Positions 15,948 through 26,439 are shown, counted from the first letter of the stretch. The stretch: DNA of 64,000 nt from Hyphomicrobiales bacterium (GCA_900469345.1 UBWZ01000017.1:1-64000), one strand, 5' to 3'. The notes: generated by a model not told the origin, from the letters alone. Made by a program: numbers and translations.

Positions 15948-16832
15948 ATGAACAGTTCGACCACCCGCATTTCCAATGGCCGGTTGACGGTCGACGTCGC
16001 GGCTCTCGGGGCGGAAATGCAGTCGCTGACCAGCGCCGATGGAAAATCCTGGCTGTGGAATGGCGATGCCGCCTTCTGGACCGGCCGCGCGCCCATTCTC
16101 TTTCCCATGGTCGGCAAGGCGCCGGACAACCGCATCCGCATCGACGGCACGCCCTATGACATGGCGCAGCACGGCTTTGCCCGTCGCGCCGAGTTTTCGC
16201 TGGCCGCTTCGACGCAGACCATGTGCCGCTTCGAGCTTGCGCCGTCGGAGGCAACCCGCGCCGTCTACCCGTTCGAATTCCTCCTCGCGGTCGAGTATTT
16301 GCTGGAAGGACCGCGCCTGACGGTGTCGGCGACGGTCGAAAATCGCGGCCGGGATGAGATGCCCTTCGGCCTCGGCTTCCACCCCGCCTTCCTCTGGCCG
16401 CTGCCGGGAAGCGAAGGCAGGCCGCATCGGGTGACGCTCGACAATGGCGGCGAGCCTGCAATGGTTCGACTGCAGGACGGGCTGGTCGGGCCGGACCTTC
16501 TGCCGTCTCCCTTCGTCGACGGCGCGCTGACGCTCGACCATGCCATGTTCGATGCCGATGCGATGATCTTTCCCGACGGTGCCGGCAACGGGCTGACCTA
16601 TGCGGCGGAAAACGGGCCGGCGCTGAAATTCTCGTTCGACAACCTCCCCAATCTTGCCCTCTGGTCCAAGCCCGGCGTGGATCCGGCGCCGCCATTCCTG
16701 TGCATCGAGCCATGGCACGGCACGGCGGCGGAGGTCGGCAGTTCCGGCGAACTGGCGCAGCGCCCCTACAGCATCCTTCTGCCGGAAGGGCAGACGCAGC
16801 GGTTTTCCTGGAGCGTCGAGCTTCTCGGCTGA
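15948..16832 (+). CDS. Aldose 1-epimerase family protein (LacX-like)
   Basis: 294 residues, preceded by AAGGAG. Galactose-mutarotase beta-sandwich family: ALGAEMQSLTSADGKSWLWNG at the N-terminus, RAPILFPMVGK, HGFARRAEF (catalytic His region), GFHPAFLWP, and CIEPWHG with the catalytic Glu near the C-terminus. Proteins of this LacX branch interconvert sugar anomers or act on glucose-6-phosphate-like substrates. The substrate is not evident from neighbours. Confidence 0.8.
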   Translation: MNSSTTRISNGRLTVDVAALGAEMQSLTSADGKSWLWNGDAAFWTGRAPILFPMVGKAPDNRIRIDGTPYDMAQHGFARRAEFSLAASTQTMCRFELAPSEATRAVYPFEFLLAVEYLLEGPRLTVSATVENRGRDEMPFGLGFHPAFLWPLPGSEGRPHRVTLDNGGEPAMVRLQDGLVGPDLLPSPFVDGALTLDHAMFDADAMIFPDGAGNGLTYAAENGPALKFSFDNLPNLALWSKPGVDPAPPFLCIEPWHGTAAEVGSSGELAQRPYSILLPEGQTQRFSWSVELLG

Positions 16833-16899
16833 GCAGCCTGCGGGCAGCGCTGGATCGAATCGGCGACTTTCGCTAAAGCAGGCAGGTCAGGCGAGCAAC

Positions 16900-16914
16900 T
16901 TAATCGCTCCTTAA
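16900..16914. promoter_or_regulatory. CtrA-type box TTAA-N7-TTAA
   Basis: TTAA TCGCTCC TTAA, a perfect spacing match to the CtrA full site, 43 bases before the metalloprotease start codon. Together with the box at 7212 it suggests cell-cycle or motility-linked control of some genes here. Consensus match only. Confidence 0.5.
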
Positions 16915-16957
16915 GCGGACCTGCGGATACTTCCGGGAAATCGAGCGAGACAGATTG

Positions 16958-18292
16958 ATGGCCGGTACCTCCACCTATTCCTACGACCAGATCGCGAGCC
17001 AGCTGACCGATGGCTACTGGGACAGCGAAGGCGTTCCGCGCCATGCCTTTGCGGTCAAACCCGGCGGCACGCTGACCGTCGACATCACCGCGCTGACCGC
17101 CGCCGGCCAGCAGCTGGCGCACTGGGCGCTGGATGCCTGGACATCCGTCAGCGGCATCCGCTTCAGCTATGTCAAGGCGGGGGCCGACATCAGCTTCGAC
17201 GACAGCCAGTCCGGCGCCTATAGCGGCTACACGGGCTCGGGCAGCAAGACCGTGTCCGCCTATGTCAACATCGATTCCAGCTGGCTGCAGGACTACGGAA
17301 CCGGCAAAGCGAGCTATTCCTACCAGACCTACCTGCACGAGATCGGCCACGCGCTCGGCCTCGGCCACGCCGGCGACTACAACGGCTGGGCCACCTACGG
17401 TGTCGACAACGACTATGCCAATGACAGCTGGCAGGCGACCGTGATGTCCTATTTCAGCCAGACGGAGAATACCGCGGTCGACGCCAGCTATGCCTATGTG
17501 ACGACGCCGATGGTGGCCGACATCATCGCCATACAGGATCTTTACGGAAAGGCGCAGTCGCACACCGGTGCGGACAGCTATGTCTTTGCCAATGCGACCG
17601 GAACGGCCACGGCCAAGACCATCTACGACACCGGCGGATCCGATACCTTCGACTTTTCCAAGGTCACCAAGTCGCAGATGATCGATCTGCGCCCGGACCA
17701 CTATTCCGATGTTGGCGGCCTCGTCGGCAATCTCGGCATCGGCACCGGCACGCTGATCGAGAAGGTGATTGGCGGCAGCGCCTCCGATCGGATGATCGGC
17801 AACGACGTGGCAAACAATCTCGACGGCAGGGATGGCAACGACCAGCTGCTTGGCGGCAAGGGCAATGACAGTCTGTCGGGTGGCGCCGGCAAGGACATCC
17901 TCAAGGGCGAGGATGGTAACGACCTTCTGGCCGGCGGCAGCGGCATGGATAACCTCACCGGCGGAGCCGGCAGGGACAGCTTCCTGTTCAATACGGCACT
18001 GAGCAGCAAGACGAATGTCGACACCATCACCGACTTCAACGTGCTCGATGACATCATCCGTCTGGAAAACGCCATCTTCACCGCGCTGAAGACGGTCGGC
18101 ACCCTGGCTTCCTCGGCCTTCTATGCCTCCGATTCCGGTGTCGCGCATGACCGCAACGACTACGTCGTCTACGATAGGGACGGCGGCAATTTATACTACG
18201 ACAGCAACGGCAACCTGACGGGCGGCAGCACCCTCGTGGCGCACCTCCAGCCCAACCTGTCGCTGACCTTCAAAGACTTTCTGGTCGTCTGA
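16958..18292 (+). CDS. Serralysin-like M10 metalloprotease with RTX repeats
   Basis: 444 residues; an in-frame TTG lies one codon upstream of the chosen ATG. Zinc motif HEIGHALGLGH starts at His127 (ligands His127, His131, His137; Glu128 catalytic), followed by the Met-turn VMSYFS. Residues about 270-345 carry RTX nonapeptides (GNDQLLGGKGNDSLSGGAGK and similar), which bind calcium. The C-terminus ends TFKDFLVV, the acidic-hydrophobic tail of type I-secreted proteases. No N-terminal signal, as expected for ABC/type I export; no exporter genes are adjacent. Probably an extracellular protease. The CtrA-like box upstream is a candidate regulator site. Confidence 0.85.
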   Translation: MAGTSTYSYDQIASQLTDGYWDSEGVPRHAFAVKPGGTLTVDITALTAAGQQLAHWALDAWTSVSGIRFSYVKAGADISFDDSQSGAYSGYTGSGSKTVSAYVNIDSSWLQDYGTGKASYSYQTYLHEIGHALGLGHAGDYNGWATYGVDNDYANDSWQATVMSYFSQTENTAVDASYAYVTTPMVADIIAIQDLYGKAQSHTGADSYVFANATGTATAKTIYDTGGSDTFDFSKVTKSQMIDLRPDHYSDVGGLVGNLGIGTGTLIEKVIGGSASDRMIGNDVANNLDGRDGNDQLLGGKGNDSLSGGAGKDILKGEDGNDLLAGGSGMDNLTGGAGRDSFLFNTALSSKTNVDTITDFNVLDDIIRLENAIFTALKTVGTLASSAFYASDSGVAHDRNDYVVYDRDGGNLYYDSNGNLTGGSTLVAHLQPNLSLTFKDFLVV

Positions 18293-18438
18293 CGACGGCT
18301 GCGCGAACGGCTAGGCTGATGATCGAAAAGGGAAAAGGTTCCATCGCAGAAGTATCTTAAAAAGTGAATCCTGATGAAACTTTCGTCGCCTCGGTGTGTT
18401 GTAGAAATGCGAAACAACAAACCCGAGGAAACACCAAA

Positions 18439-18738
18439 ATGATCACCAAGATCCTTGCCGTGACTGCCCTTTCTCTTAGCCTGGCAACTGCCGCTGTTGC
18501 TCAGGGCTCCGGCTCTGGCTCCGGTTCTGGAAACGGCGGCTCGTCCAACGGTTCCGGCTCGTCTTCGGATGGCGGCAACAACTCCGGCACCGGCAACGGC
18601 GCAGGCTCGTCCAGCCGCACCAACTGCGGCCCGACCTCTGCCAACCAGGGCACGGGCAGCACCGGCGCACAGACCGGCGCAACGTCCAACACGACCACGG
18701 AAACCGGCTCGGCCGGCAACACCGGCGGCAGCTGCTGA
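18439..18738 (+). CDS. Small secreted Gly/Ser/Thr-rich protein
   Basis: 99 residues from the ATG at 18439 behind GAGGA. Signal peptide of about 21 residues (MITKILAVTALSLSLATAAV, ending AQ). The mature part is low-complexity Gly, Ser, Asn and Thr with only two cysteines (NCGP and the terminal SC), predicted to be disordered. Similar short secreted peptides occur in rhizobia with unknown roles. A strong terminator follows directly, supporting a monocistronic gene. Lies 146 bases after the metalloprotease. Confidence 0.7.
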   Translation: MITKILAVTALSLSLATAAVAQGSGSGSGSGNGGSSNGSGSSSDGGNNSGTGNGAGSSSRTNCGPTSANQGTGSTGAQTGATSNTTTETGSAGNTGGSC

Positions 18739-18747
18739 TTACGGAAG

Positions 18748-18772
18748 GGGAGGCCTGGCGGCCTCCCTTTTT
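18748..18772 (+). terminator. Rho-independent terminator
   Basis: GGGAGGCC-TGGC-GGCCTCCC followed by TTTTT, ten bases after the stop of the small secreted protein. Confidence 0.9.
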
Positions 18773-18840
18773 GTCCATGCTGGCCACTGTCGAAAATACG
18801 AAGGTGCGTCGCATCGTCGTTTGATCCACCGATTGGCCAG

Positions 18841-18871
18841 AAAAAAAAAGCCCGCTTTCGCGGGCTTTTTT
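18841..18871. terminator. Bidirectional terminator
   Basis: An A run, GCCCGC-TTTC-GCGGGC, then a T run. A's before and T's after make it usable from both strands. It lies about 50 bases beyond the msrB stop and would end msrB transcripts arriving on the minus strand. Confidence 0.85.
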
Positions 18872-18918
18872 GTTGTCATGTTCTGTGGCCTGCGACACGG
18901 AAGCGCTGGCTGATGGCC

Positions 18919-19329
18919 TCAGGCCATCGGCTCGAACGTCATCGAGTGGCCGTTGATGCAGTAGCGCAGCCCGGTCGGCGGTGGACCGTCCGGAAACACG
19001 TGGCCGAGATGACCGCCGCAATTGGCGCAGCGAACCTCGGTGCGCACCATGCCGTGCGTTGTGTCGCGCAGTTCCGTGATCGCGTCCGGATTGACGGCTT
19101 CGAAATAGCTCGGCCAGCCGCAGCCGCTGTCGAATTTCGTATCCGAGACGAACAGCGGCTCGCCGCAGGCGGCGCAGCTGTACAAGCCCTTTTCCTTGCT
19201 GTTCCAGAACGGTCCCGTGAAGGCGCGCTCGGTGCCCGCCTGCCGCAGGATGCGGTATTGCTCGGGGGACAGGAGTTCGCGCCATTCGGCGTCGGTTTTC
19301 TGGATCTTCGGTGTCGTGGCCTCTGACAT
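18919..19329 (-). CDS. msrB: Peptide-methionine (R)-S-oxide reductase MsrB
   Basis: 136 residues from the ATG at 19329 behind GGAAAGGGAA; a longer frame to 19668 overlaps the divergent antiporter gene and is not used. Reduces methionine-R-sulfoxide in proteins with thioredoxin. Zinc ligands are Cys52/Cys55 (SCAACG) and Cys101/Cys104 (RCANCG). Catalytic Cys124 is in RYCINGHSM, and resolving Cys70 in FDSGCGWPS. Normal family length, cytoplasmic. Confidence 0.92.
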   Translation of the reverse strand: MSEATTPKIQKTDAEWRELLSPEQYRILRQAGTERAFTGPFWNSKEKGLYSCAACGEPLFVSDTKFDSGCGWPSYFEAVNPDAITELRDTTHGMVRTEVRCANCGGHLGHVFPDGPPPTGLRYCINGHSMTFEPMA

Positions 19330-19468
19330 GGCATTCCCTTTCCTTGGTGAAGGAAAGATAGGTGTCCTCACGCCGCGCGAAAAGGGGGACACGCCTGTGT
19401 GTTGATGCCGCTTTTGCTTGAGGCGGGTCCACCTTTCCCGTAGAAACCCTGCTCTGGAGCGAGGCGGA

Positions 19469-21811
19469 ATGGGAAGCGACATGGCTGAAATCGGGCCGGC
19501 ACTGACATTTTGCGCGTTGATGCTCCCGTTTTTCGGTGCGGCTCTGGCACCGTGGCTGATCGCCCGCATGGGTGCCCGTGGCGCCCTGCTTCTTTCGCTG
19601 CTGCCGGCAATCGCTTTCGTCCACTTCTGCGGCTTCCTGCCCGAAATCGCGAGGGGCGAGGTCCGCACCGGCGGTTATGCCTGGGTCCCCAGCCTCAATC
19701 TCTCCTTTTCCTGGTTTCTCGACGGCCTCTCGCTCGCCTTCGCCCTGCTGATCACCGGCATCGGCACGCTGATCGTCGTTTATTCGGGCGCCTACATGAA
19801 GGGCCATCCGCATCAGGGCCGTTTCCTGTCGTTCATTCTCCTGTTCATGGGGGCCATGCTGGGCCTGGTTGTCTCGGACAGTTTCCTGATGCTGTTCGTC
19901 TACTGGGAACTGACCTCGATTGCCTCCTTCCTGCTGATCGGCTTCGACCACGAGCGCGAAGCCGCGCGCCGCGCCGCGCTCCAGGCCCTGGTGGTCACCG
20001 GGGCAGGGGGGCTGAGCCTTCTGGCCGGCCTCGTCTTCCTGTGGAACATCACGGGCGTGACCCAGCTGTCGCTGCTCGTCCACCTCGGTGACGGCCTGCG
20101 CGCCAGCCCCTTCTACCTTGCAACGCTTCTTCTTCTGCTCGGCGGCGCCTTTACCAAATCGGCACAGTTTCCCTTCCATTTCTGGCTCCCGAACGCCATG
20201 GAAGCGCCGACCCCGGTGTCGGCCTATCTGCATTCCGCCACCATGGTGAAGGCCGGTGTCTACCTGCTGATGCGGCTGCAACCGTCGATGGGCAATACGC
20301 CGGCCTGGGAAATCCTTCTGCCCTTCTTCGGCGGCATCACCCTGCTCGCCGGCACGCTGCTCGGCCTCAAGCAGACCGACATGAAGCTTATCCTCGCCTA
20401 CACTACGGTTGCGTCGCTCGGCCTCCTCGTCATGTTGACCGGCTTCGGTTCGGAACATGCGCTGGAAGCGGCGGTGCTCTACCTGCTGGCGCATTCCTTC
20501 TTCAAGGGCGCGCTGTTCATGGCGGCGGGCGCCGTCGACCATGAGGCCGGCAGCCGCGACATCACCCGCCTGTCCGGCCTGCGCAAAGCGATGCCGCTGA
20601 CTTTCGCGGCAGCCCTGCTTGCGGCGCTGTCGATGGGCGGCCTGCCGCTGTTCTTCGGTTTTCTCGCCAAGGAGGAAATCTACGCCGCGCTTGCCGCCGG
20701 CAACCCGCGGGCCGTGTTCTTCACCGTGCTCGCCGTCCTCGGCAACGCGCTGATGTTCGCGCTCGCCTTCGCCGTCGGCCTCAAACCCTTTGTTGGCCGG
20801 CGCGCCGGCGGCTCGGACGCCGTGCACGAGGGGCCTCCCGGCCTGTGGGTCGGCCCGCTGCTGCTGGCGGGGCTCGGCCTCCTCCTCGCGCTCCTGCCGA
20901 CCCTTGCCCACCGCTACCTGTCCTCCCCGATGGTCAGCGCTGTCGCCGGCCAGCCGGTTTCGGTCGACATCACCTCGATGCCGCATCTCGGTGCGCCGCT
21001 CTATCTCTCGCTCTTGACGATCGCGCTCGGCCTTGCCGTCTACTGGCAGCTGGACAGGGTCCGTGCCGTGATGCTGCGCGTCTTCGACGGCCTGGGTGAC
21101 GGGCCCGACCGCGGTTTCGACCATGTCGTCTCGGGCCTGGTGCGCGGCGCGGTGGTGGTGACCCGCATCCTGCAGCCGGGACGGCTGGAAATCTATGTCA
21201 CGGTGACCTTCATCATGGTGGCGGCCGCCCTGATCGGGCCGCTGATCGCCTTTAACGAACTGCCGGCCATGCCGGTCTGGCCCGACCGCATCCTCATCCA
21301 GGAGGCCGCCTTCCTCGTCATCGCGCTGATCGGCCTCTTTGCCGTGCTGCGGGCCCGCAACCGCCTGACGGCGATCGTCTCGCTCGGCATCCAGGGCTTT
21401 GCGATCGCGGTGATCTTCCTGCTGTTCGGCGCGCCGGACCTGTCCTTCACCCAGTTCATGGTGGAAACCCTGTCGGTGGTCATCCTCACCTTGGTGATGA
21501 CCAGGCTGCGGCTGTCCGTCTCGGACCACAGGCCGCTCGGCCAGCGCCTGCTCGACGGCACCATTGCGATCGCCTGCGGCACCGGCTTTACGCTGCTGCT
21601 TCTCAAGGCGCTGCAACTGCCCTTCGACACCGGCCTCAGCGATTTCTTCGGCACCTATTCGAAGGCCATCGCCCACGGCGCCAATGTCGTGAACGTCATC
21701 ATCGTTGATTTCCGCGGCACCGACACGCTGGGCGAGATTGCCGTCGTGATGATCACCGGCCTTGCCGTCCTCGCCCTGGTGCGCGTCAGGGCCGTCAGGA
21801 GAGCACCATGA
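19469..21811 (+). CDS. mnhA: Mrp-type monovalent cation/H+ antiporter subunit A
   Basis: 780 residues from the ATG at 19469 (a second in-frame ATG is at 19481). Largest subunit of the multi-subunit Na+(K+)/H+ antiporter, called PhaA in Sinorhizobium. About 18-20 helices. The first about 500 residues resemble complex I Nuo[40 protein letters not shown], and [20 protein letters not shown] with the conserved Lys after it. The C-terminal third carries the DUF4040/MbhE-like helices ([18 protein letters not shown]). First gene of seven, joined to mnhB by an ATGA overlap. Confidence 0.9.
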   Translation: MGSDMAEIGPALTFCALMLPFFGAALAPWLIARMGARGALLLSLLPAIAFVHFCGFLPEIARGEVRTGGYAWVPSLNLSFSWFLDGLSLAFALLITGIGTLIVVYSGAYMKGHPHQGRFLSFILLFMGAMLGLVVSDSFLMLFVYWELTSIASFLLIGFDHEREAARRAALQALVVTGAGGLSLLAGLVFLWNITGVTQLSLLVHLGDGLRASPFYLATLLLLLGGAFTKSAQFPFHFWLPNAMEAPTPVSAYLHSATMVKAGVYLLMRLQPSMGNTPAWEILLPFFGGITLLAGTLLGLKQTDMKLILAYTTVASLGLLVMLTGFGSEHALEAAVLYLLAHSFFKGALFMAAGAVDHEAGSRDITRLSGLRKAMPLTFAAALLAALSMGGLPLFFGFLAKEEIYAALAAGNPRAVFFTVLAVLGNALMFALAFAVGLKPFVGRRAGGSDAVHEGPPGLWVGPLLLAGLGLLLALLPTLAHRYLSSPMVSAVAGQPVSVDITSMPHLGAPLYLSLLTIALGLAVYWQLDRVRAVMLRVFDGLGDGPDRGFDHVVSGLVRGAVVVTRILQPGRLEIYVTVTFIMVAAALIGPLIAFNELPAMPVWPDRILIQEAAFLVIALIGLFAVLRARNRLTAIVSLGIQGFAIAVIFLLFGAPDLSFTQFMVETLSVVILTLVMTRLRLSVSDHRPLGQRLLDGTIAIACGTGFTLLLLKALQLPFDTGLSDFFGTYSKAIAHGANVVNVIIVDFRGTDTLGEIAVVMITGLAVLALVRVRAVRRAP

Positions 21812-22317
21812 ACTCGCTGATCCTGCGTACGGTCGCGCCCGCCCTGACGGCACTGATGCTGCTGTTTTCGGTCTTTGTCCTGCTGCGCGGCCACAACGAA
21901 CCCGGCGGTGGCTTCATCGGCGGGCTGATCGCCGCGTCGGCGCTGGCCATCTACGGCATCGCCTTCGGGGTCGGCGCCGTGCGCCGCGCCATCCGCTTTC
22001 ATCCGATGGCGATGGCCGGTGCCGGACTGCTTCTGGCGACCCTTTCGGGTCTCTTGTCGATCCTGTTCCGGGTGCCCTTCATGACCGGTCTGTGGATCTA
22101 TCCGCGGATCCTCGGTGTCGAAGTGCCGCTCTCCACCGTCATGTCCTTCGACCTCGGCGTCTACCTTGTGGTGCTCGGCGCCATCACGTCGATCGCGCTG
22201 GTGCTCGAGCAGGATAGCCCGCCGCCGGCGACCGCCGAACCGCCTTCGCCGCCGGCCGCGAAATCGCCGGCAAGCGGACGCCGCCGTCGCGACCGCGCCC
22301 AGGGGGAGGGCCGCTGA
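21808..22317 (+). CDS. mnhB: Mrp-type antiporter subunit B
   Basis: 169 residues. Four hydrophobic helices with the MnhB signature [14 protein letters not shown] near residues 28-41. The C-terminus is a Pro/Ala/Arg-rich cytoplasmic tail of about 35 residues ([15 protein letters not shown]), longer than the usual subunit. Membrane partner of MnhA. Overlaps mnhA by four bases and mnhC by one. Confidence 0.9.
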   Translation: MNSLILRTVAPALTALMLLFSVFVLLRGHNEPGGGFIGGLIAASALAIYGIAFGVGAVRRAIRFHPMAMAGAGLLLATLSGLLSILFRVPFMTGLWIYPRILGVEVPLSTVMSFDLGVYLVVLGAITSIALVLEQDSPPPATAEPPSPPAAKSPASGRRRRDRAQGEGR

Positions 22318-22694
22318 TGGAACCGCTGTTTGCCATTCTTTGCGGCTTCTTCTTTGCAGCCGCCATCTATCTCATGCTCTCCAAGCACACGGTGCGCATC
22401 CTGCTCGGCGTGGCGCTGCTGGGCAACGGCGTCAATCTCCTGCTCTTTACCGCAGGCCGGCTGGTGCGCGAGGTGCCGCCGATCATCGCGACCACGCAGG
22501 ACGGGCTTGCACCCGGCGCGGCCAATCCGCTGCCGCAGGCGCTGATCCTGACGGCGATCGTGATCTCCTTTTCGTTTTTCGCCTTTCTCCTGGTGCTGAC
22601 CTACCGCGCCTACCAGGAGCTCGGCACCGACAACAGCGACGAGATGCGGCTGTCCGAGCCGCGCGACGAACCGCTGCCGCCGATGGGATACTGA
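22317..22694 (+). CDS. mnhC: Mrp-type antiporter subunit C (NuoK-like)
   Basis: 125 residues with three helices. The NuoK-like core is visible: LFAILCGFFFAAAIYLMLSK, then VRILLGVALLGNGVNLLLFT (the second helix of complex I K subunits), then LILTAIVISFSFFAFLLVL. Membrane subunit of the same antiporter. Start overlaps the mnhB stop by one base. Confidence 0.9.
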   Translation: MEPLFAILCGFFFAAAIYLMLSKHTVRILLGVALLGNGVNLLLFTAGRLVREVPPIIATTQDGLAPGAANPLPQALILTAIVISFSFFAFLLVLTYRAYQELGTDNSDEMRLSEPRDEPLPPMGY

Positions 22695-22700
22695 CCGACC

Positions 22701-24266
22701 ATGGCCGTTTCGACGTCTCCCGCCATCGACCTCTCCGCCGCCCTTGTCCTCACCCCGCCGCCGCTCGGCGACTGGCTGGTGATCGCCCCCGTCGTGCTGA
22801 TGATCGGCGTCGGCGCGCTGCTGCTGATGGTGCGCAAATCGGTGCGGCTGCACGGGGTCATCGCGCTTGCGGCGCTCGCTCTCCTCGTCGTCCTCGATGT
22901 GGCCCTGCTGTGGCGTGTCAGCGTGAACGGCCCGGTCACCATGGTCATGGGCCGCTGGCTGCCGCCCTATGGCATCGCTTTTACCGCCGATCTGTTCGGT
23001 GCGGCGATGGCGCTGGCCTCGGCCGTCGCCGCATTTGCGGCCGGCATTGCGGCGCTTGCCGATATCGACGGCGCCGGCCGGCGCTACGGTTTCTTTCCCT
23101 TCCTGATGCTGCTGATGGCGGGCGTCAGCGGCGCCTTCCTGACCGGCGACATCTTCAACCTCTACGTCTGGTTCGAAGTGCTGCTGATCTCCTCCTTCGG
23201 CCTGCTCATCCTCGGCTCCGAGCCGCGGCAGATCGACGGCGCGCTCAAATACGCGCTCCTCAACCTGATCGCCACGACGCTCTTCCTGGTCGCGGTCGGC
23301 TATCTCTATGCGGTGTTTGGCACCCTCAACATGGCCGACCTCGCGCAAAAGGTGACGCTTGCCCCGCCGGATGCGCCCCTCACCACGCTGACGGCGCTGT
23401 TCGTGCTCGCCTTTGCCATGAAGGCGGCCGCCTTTCCGGTCAATTTCTGGCTGCCCGCCTCCTATCACACGCCGCGGATCGTCGTTTCGGCTCTGTTTGG
23501 CGGCCTGCTCACCAAGGTCGGCATCTATGCGCTGATCCGCGTCACCATCATGCTGATGCCGGTCGAACGCGAGGCACTGAGCTTCGTGATCGCCGTGTCG
23601 GCCGCGCTGACCATGGTTCTCGGCGCTCTCGGCGCACTTGCCCAGACAGATACGCGCCGGCTGGTCGGCTATGTGGTGATCGCCGGCATCGGCAACATGA
23701 TGGCGGGGGTGGCGGTCGGCACGCCCGCAGCCGTCGCCGGAGCGGTTCTCTATGCCCTGCATTCGATCATCACCATGACCGCCCTCTATCTGCTGGCGGG
23801 CGAGGCGGCGCGGATCGGCGGATCCTGGTCGCTGGCGACCCTCGGCGGTCTCTACCGTCGCTCGCCGGTCTTTGCGGCAATCTCCTTCCTGCTTATCCTC
23901 GCCGCCGCCGGCCTGCCGCCGCTGTCGGGCCTCTGGCCGAAGATCGTGCTGTTGAAGGCAGCGCTCGATATCGGCGCGTGGTGGCTGGCGACGTCGATCC
24001 TGCTGTCGGCCTTTCTGCTGACGCTTGCACTCGCCCGCGTCTTTCTGCTGGCCTATTGGCGGCCGCAGCCCGCATTGCCGGCAAGCGCCGCACCCGTGGC
24101 GGCCGACTGGCGCATCACCGTGCCGCTTGCCGGCCTTGCCGCCCTGTCGCTCGTGTTCGGCCTCTTCCCCGAGCCGGTGCTCAACCTGTCGCAGGCGGCA
24201 GCCGACGGGCTTGGCAATCCGCAGGCCTATATCAACTCCGTCTTCCCGGGAGGTCGCGCGCCATGA
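22701..24266 (+). CDS. mnhD: Mrp-type antiporter subunit D (NuoN/NuoM-like)
   Basis: 521 residues, about 14 helices. Proton-pump-like subunit: [20 protein letters not shown] (the conserved Glu of helix 5), [20 protein letters not shown] (Lys and HT of the discontinuous helix), and [18 protein letters not shown]. Six bases separate it from mnhC; it overlaps mnhE by four bases (ATGA). Confidence 0.9.
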   Translation: MAVSTSPAIDLSAALVLTPPPLGDWLVIAPVVLMIGVGALLLMVRKSVRLHGVIALAALALLVVLDVALLWRVSVNGPVTMVMGRWLPPYGIAFTADLFGAAMALASAVAAFAAGIAALADIDGAGRRYGFFPFLMLLMAGVSGAFLTGDIFNLYVWFEVLLISSFGLLILGSEPRQIDGALKYALLNLIATTLFLVAVGYLYAVFGTLNMADLAQKVTLAPPDAPLTTLTALFVLAFAMKAAAFPVNFWLPASYHTPRIVVSALFGGLLTKVGIYALIRVTIMLMPVEREALSFVIAVSAALTMVLGALGALAQTDTRRLVGYVVIAGIGNMMAGVAVGTPAAVAGAVLYALHSIITMTALYLLAGEAARIGGSWSLATLGGLYRRSPVFAAISFLLILAAAGLPPLSGLWPKIVLLKAALDIGAWWLATSILLSAFLLTLALARVFLLAYWRPQPALPASAAPVAADWRITVPLAGLAALSLVFGLFPEPVLNLSQAAADGLGNPQAYINSVFPGGRAP

Positions 24267-24736
24267 TCGTCTTCGTCCTGTCGCTTGTCTTCGCCGTCAT
24301 CTGGGCGGCCATCACCGGCAGCGCCTCGCTGCAGAACCTCGTATTTGGCTTTGCGCTCTCCACCCTGGCGCTCTGGATCGTCCGGGGCGAGATCAATGCG
24401 CAAGGCTATCTGCGCCGGTTCGGCCGCATCCTGTCGCTGCTGCGGCTGTTCTTCAAGGAACTGGCATTGTCCGCCTGGAAGGTGGCCGTGCTCGTCCTGT
24501 CGCCGCGCATGGTGGTCAAGCCGGGCATCTTTGCCTTCCCGCTGACCGTCGACCGCGATTTCGAGATCACGCTGCTTGCCAACCTCATCACCCTGACGCC
24601 GGGAACGCTGTCGGTCGACGTCTCGCCGGACAGGCGCACCCTGTTCGTCCACGCGCTCGATTGCTCCGATGTGGAGGCCACCAAGCGCGATATCGCCGAA
24701 GGCTTCGAGCGCAAGATCCTGGAGGCCTTCCGATGA
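24263..24736 (+). CDS. mnhE: Mrp-type antiporter subunit E
   Basis: 157 residues from the coupled ATG. Two or three N-terminal helices ([33 protein letters not shown]), then a soluble domain with the MnhE signature [27 protein letters not shown] and FVHALDC. The soluble part is cytoplasmic in the Mrp complex. Coupled to mnhD and to mnhF by ATGA overlaps. Confidence 0.9.
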   Translation: MIVFVLSLVFAVIWAAITGSASLQNLVFGFALSTLALWIVRGEINAQGYLRRFGRILSLLRLFFKELALSAWKVAVLVLSPRMVVKPGIFAFPLTVDRDFEITLLANLITLTPGTLSVDVSPDRRTLFVHALDCSDVEATKRDIAEGFERKILEAFR

Positions 24737-25137
24737 TCCTGTCGGCCGCGCTGTGGCTTGCCCTCGTCATTCTCGGCCTGGCTTTCCTGCTCACCGTCTG
24801 GCGGGTGGTCAGAGGCCCGACGCTGCCCGATCGGGTGGTGGCGCTCGACATGCTGGTCGGTATCGTCATCGGCTTCATTGCCCTGATCGCGATCCGTACC
24901 GGCTTCACGCTCTATATCGACATCGCCATCTCGCTCGGCCTAGTCGGCTTTCTCGCCACCGTTGCCTTTGCCCGGTTCATCCTGTCGAGTTCCGGTGAGG
25001 AGGAGGAAGCACCGACAACGCATCCGCCCATCATTCCGCCGACCGTTCGACAGACGCCGCTTCAGGAGCGCCGCAAGCCGGCACGCCGCGACAAGGGAGA
25101 CGGCGGCGCAGCCGCCCGCCGGAGGAAACCGCGATGA
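24733..25137 (+). CDS. mnhF: Mrp-type antiporter subunit F
   Basis: 134 residues. Three helices typical of MnhF/PhaF with the signature [18 protein letters not shown] near residues 24-41, then [18 protein letters not shown]. The C-terminal about 45 residues form a basic Pro/Arg/Lys-rich tail ([13 protein letters not shown]) that is longer than usual. Overlaps mnhE and mnhG by four bases each. Confidence 0.88.
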   Translation: MILSAALWLALVILGLAFLLTVWRVVRGPTLPDRVVALDMLVGIVIGFIALIAIRTGFTLYIDIAISLGLVGFLATVAFARFILSSSGEEEEAPTTHPPIIPPTVRQTPLQERRKPARRDKGDGGAAARRRKPR

Positions 25138-25478
25138 TCGCCATGCTGATGGACACGCTGATCGCGCTGATCGTGCTCCTCGGGGCTCTGTTTGCGCTTG
25201 CCGCCGCGATTGGCCTCAACCGGCTGCCGGATGTCTACAGCCGCATGCACGCAGCCTCCAAGGCGGGCACCGTCGGCTCGGCGCTGATGTTGCTGGCGGT
25301 CGGCCTGCATGCAGGCGATCTTGCCACCTTGGCGCGTGCCCTTGCCGGGTTCTTTTTCTTTGTGCTAACTGCGCCGGTCTCGGCTCATCTCCTGGCCATG
25401 GCGGCGCGCCGAGCCGGTTATCCACTGGCGAGCCAGTCAGTCGTGGATGAGATCAAGAATCCCCCAGAATCAATATAG
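25134..25478 (+). CDS. mnhG: Mrp-type antiporter subunit G
   Basis: 114 residues, three helices. MnhG signature [24 protein letters not shown] near residues 28-50, then [18 protein letters not shown]. Last gene of the operon; no clear terminator is seen after it. Complete A-G set in the canonical order, so the operon looks intact. Rhizobial homologues (pha) are needed for pH adaptation in K+ and for symbiotic invasion. Confidence 0.9.
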   Translation: MIAMLMDTLIALIVLLGALFALAAAIGLNRLPDVYSRMHAASKAGTVGSALMLLAVGLHAGDLATLARALAGFFFFVLTAPVSAHLLAMAARRAGYPLASQSVVDEIKNPPESI

Positions 25479-25898
25479 CTTGACCCCGCAGAGTTATAAC
25501 TGTGTCATATTGCGGATATTGTTGCCATTTTCGGCCAGTAACGCGGGTTTTCGGGGCCTTCGGCGCATTCAAATTCGATTCGTTACTAAATTTCGCAGTT
25601 GGACTTTTTGAAAGCCGGTGCTACTTCAGCCTCGGTAGTGCATGGATGTTGGTCTAAACCTGACATTTCCCGACAGAATAGGAAGTTGTGCGTGAAGCGC
25701 AGCATACTCGCGAAAGGATATCTTGGGGCCGGCGCAGCATCACTAGCCGATCGGTTTTCGTCTCGCATGAAACTTAGGGGTAGGTTTCGGTCCTTGGACA
25801 ACGCGGGAACGGCAAACTCATCGGCTGGGAAAATCTACCAGCAACGAGCGCTGCGAAGGTCGCGGCACTCGGCACGAGATGATGACAGGAGACTGAAA
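25479..25898. other. Long leader region upstream of mucR
   Basis: About 420 bases between mnhG and mucR without a convincing gene. An open frame continues upstream from mucR to 25599, but its translation has no family-like features and the usual mucR start is well supported. TTGACC at 25480-25485 is a possible -35 element; the matching -10 is weak. AT content is higher than in neighbouring genes. No hairpin terminator was found. Confidence 0.5.
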
Positions 25899-26330
25899 AT
25901 GAACGAAATCGCACTGGGCACGGGCCAGAATCTGCTGGTGGAACTCACCGCAGACATCGTGGCGGCCTATGTGAGCAATCATGTTGTTCCGGTCGGGGAT
26001 CTTTCCGGCCTGATCTCCGACGTGCATTCTGCTCTCAGCAATACATCTTCCCCGGTCGCGGTCGCCGCCCCGGTCGAGAAGCCGAAGCCACCTGTTCCGA
26101 TCAAGAAGTCGATCGAGGACGATTACTTGATCTGCCTGGAAGACGGCATGAAGTTCAAGTCGCTGAAGCGCCACCTGATGACCCACTACAACATGACGCC
26201 GGAAGAATACCGCGAAAAGTGGGGCCTTCCGTCCGACTATCCGATGGTCGCACCGGCCTATGCCGAAGCGCGTTCGCGTCTGGCCAAGGAAATGGGCCTC
26301 GGCCAGCGTCGCAAGCGCGGCAAGGTCTGA
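25899..26330 (+). CDS. mucR: MucR/Ros family zinc-finger transcriptional regulator
   Basis: 143 residues from the ATG at 25899 behind ACAGGAG. Global regulator of exopolysaccharide, motility and cell-cycle genes in rhizobia. The N-terminal oligomerisation region is followed by the prokaryotic zinc finger: Cys79, Asp82, His92, His96 ([20 protein letters not shown]), with Asp in the second ligand position as in several MucR proteins rather than the Cys of Ros. The C-terminal block [20 protein letters not shown] and [17 protein letters not shown] is near-invariant in the family. It probably autoregulates. Confidence 0.93.
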   Translation: MNEIALGTGQNLLVELTADIVAAYVSNHVVPVGDLSGLISDVHSALSNTSSPVAVAAPVEKPKPPVPIKKSIEDDYLICLEDGMKFKSLKRHLMTHYNMTPEEYREKWGLPSDYPMVAPAYAEARSRLAKEMGLGQRRKRGKV

Positions 26331-26402
26331 CGTCTCGCAAACCCTGGCCTGCCGCCGGGGTTGCTGCGTCGCGGCTGAGCCCGTGCCGCGTGCAAGGATC
26401 GG

Positions 26403-26439
26403 AATGAAAAGGCCGGGCACCACGCCCGGCCTTTTCATT
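26403..26439 (+). terminator. Rho-independent terminator after mucR
   Basis: Long perfect stem of 16 base pairs, arms AATGAAAAGGCCGGGC and GCCCGGCCTTTTCATT, with loop ACCAC. The paired A/T ends provide the T run on both strands, so it can act bidirectionally. Confidence 0.9.

Noticed and set aside
18476..21853. A very long open frame on the minus strand opposite mnhA
   Set aside because: It is antisense to a well-supported antiporter gene, is rich in Gly, Arg, His and Glu as expected of complementary high-GC frames, and has no domain.
22115..24736. An 873-codon frame spanning mnhB to mnhE in another frame
   Set aside because: Arg-rich shadow; the four antiporter genes with overlapping starts explain the region.
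25599..25898. N-terminal extension of mucR
   Set aside because: In-frame sequence upstream has no ribosome site and no similarity in character to MucR, which has a standard start at 25899.
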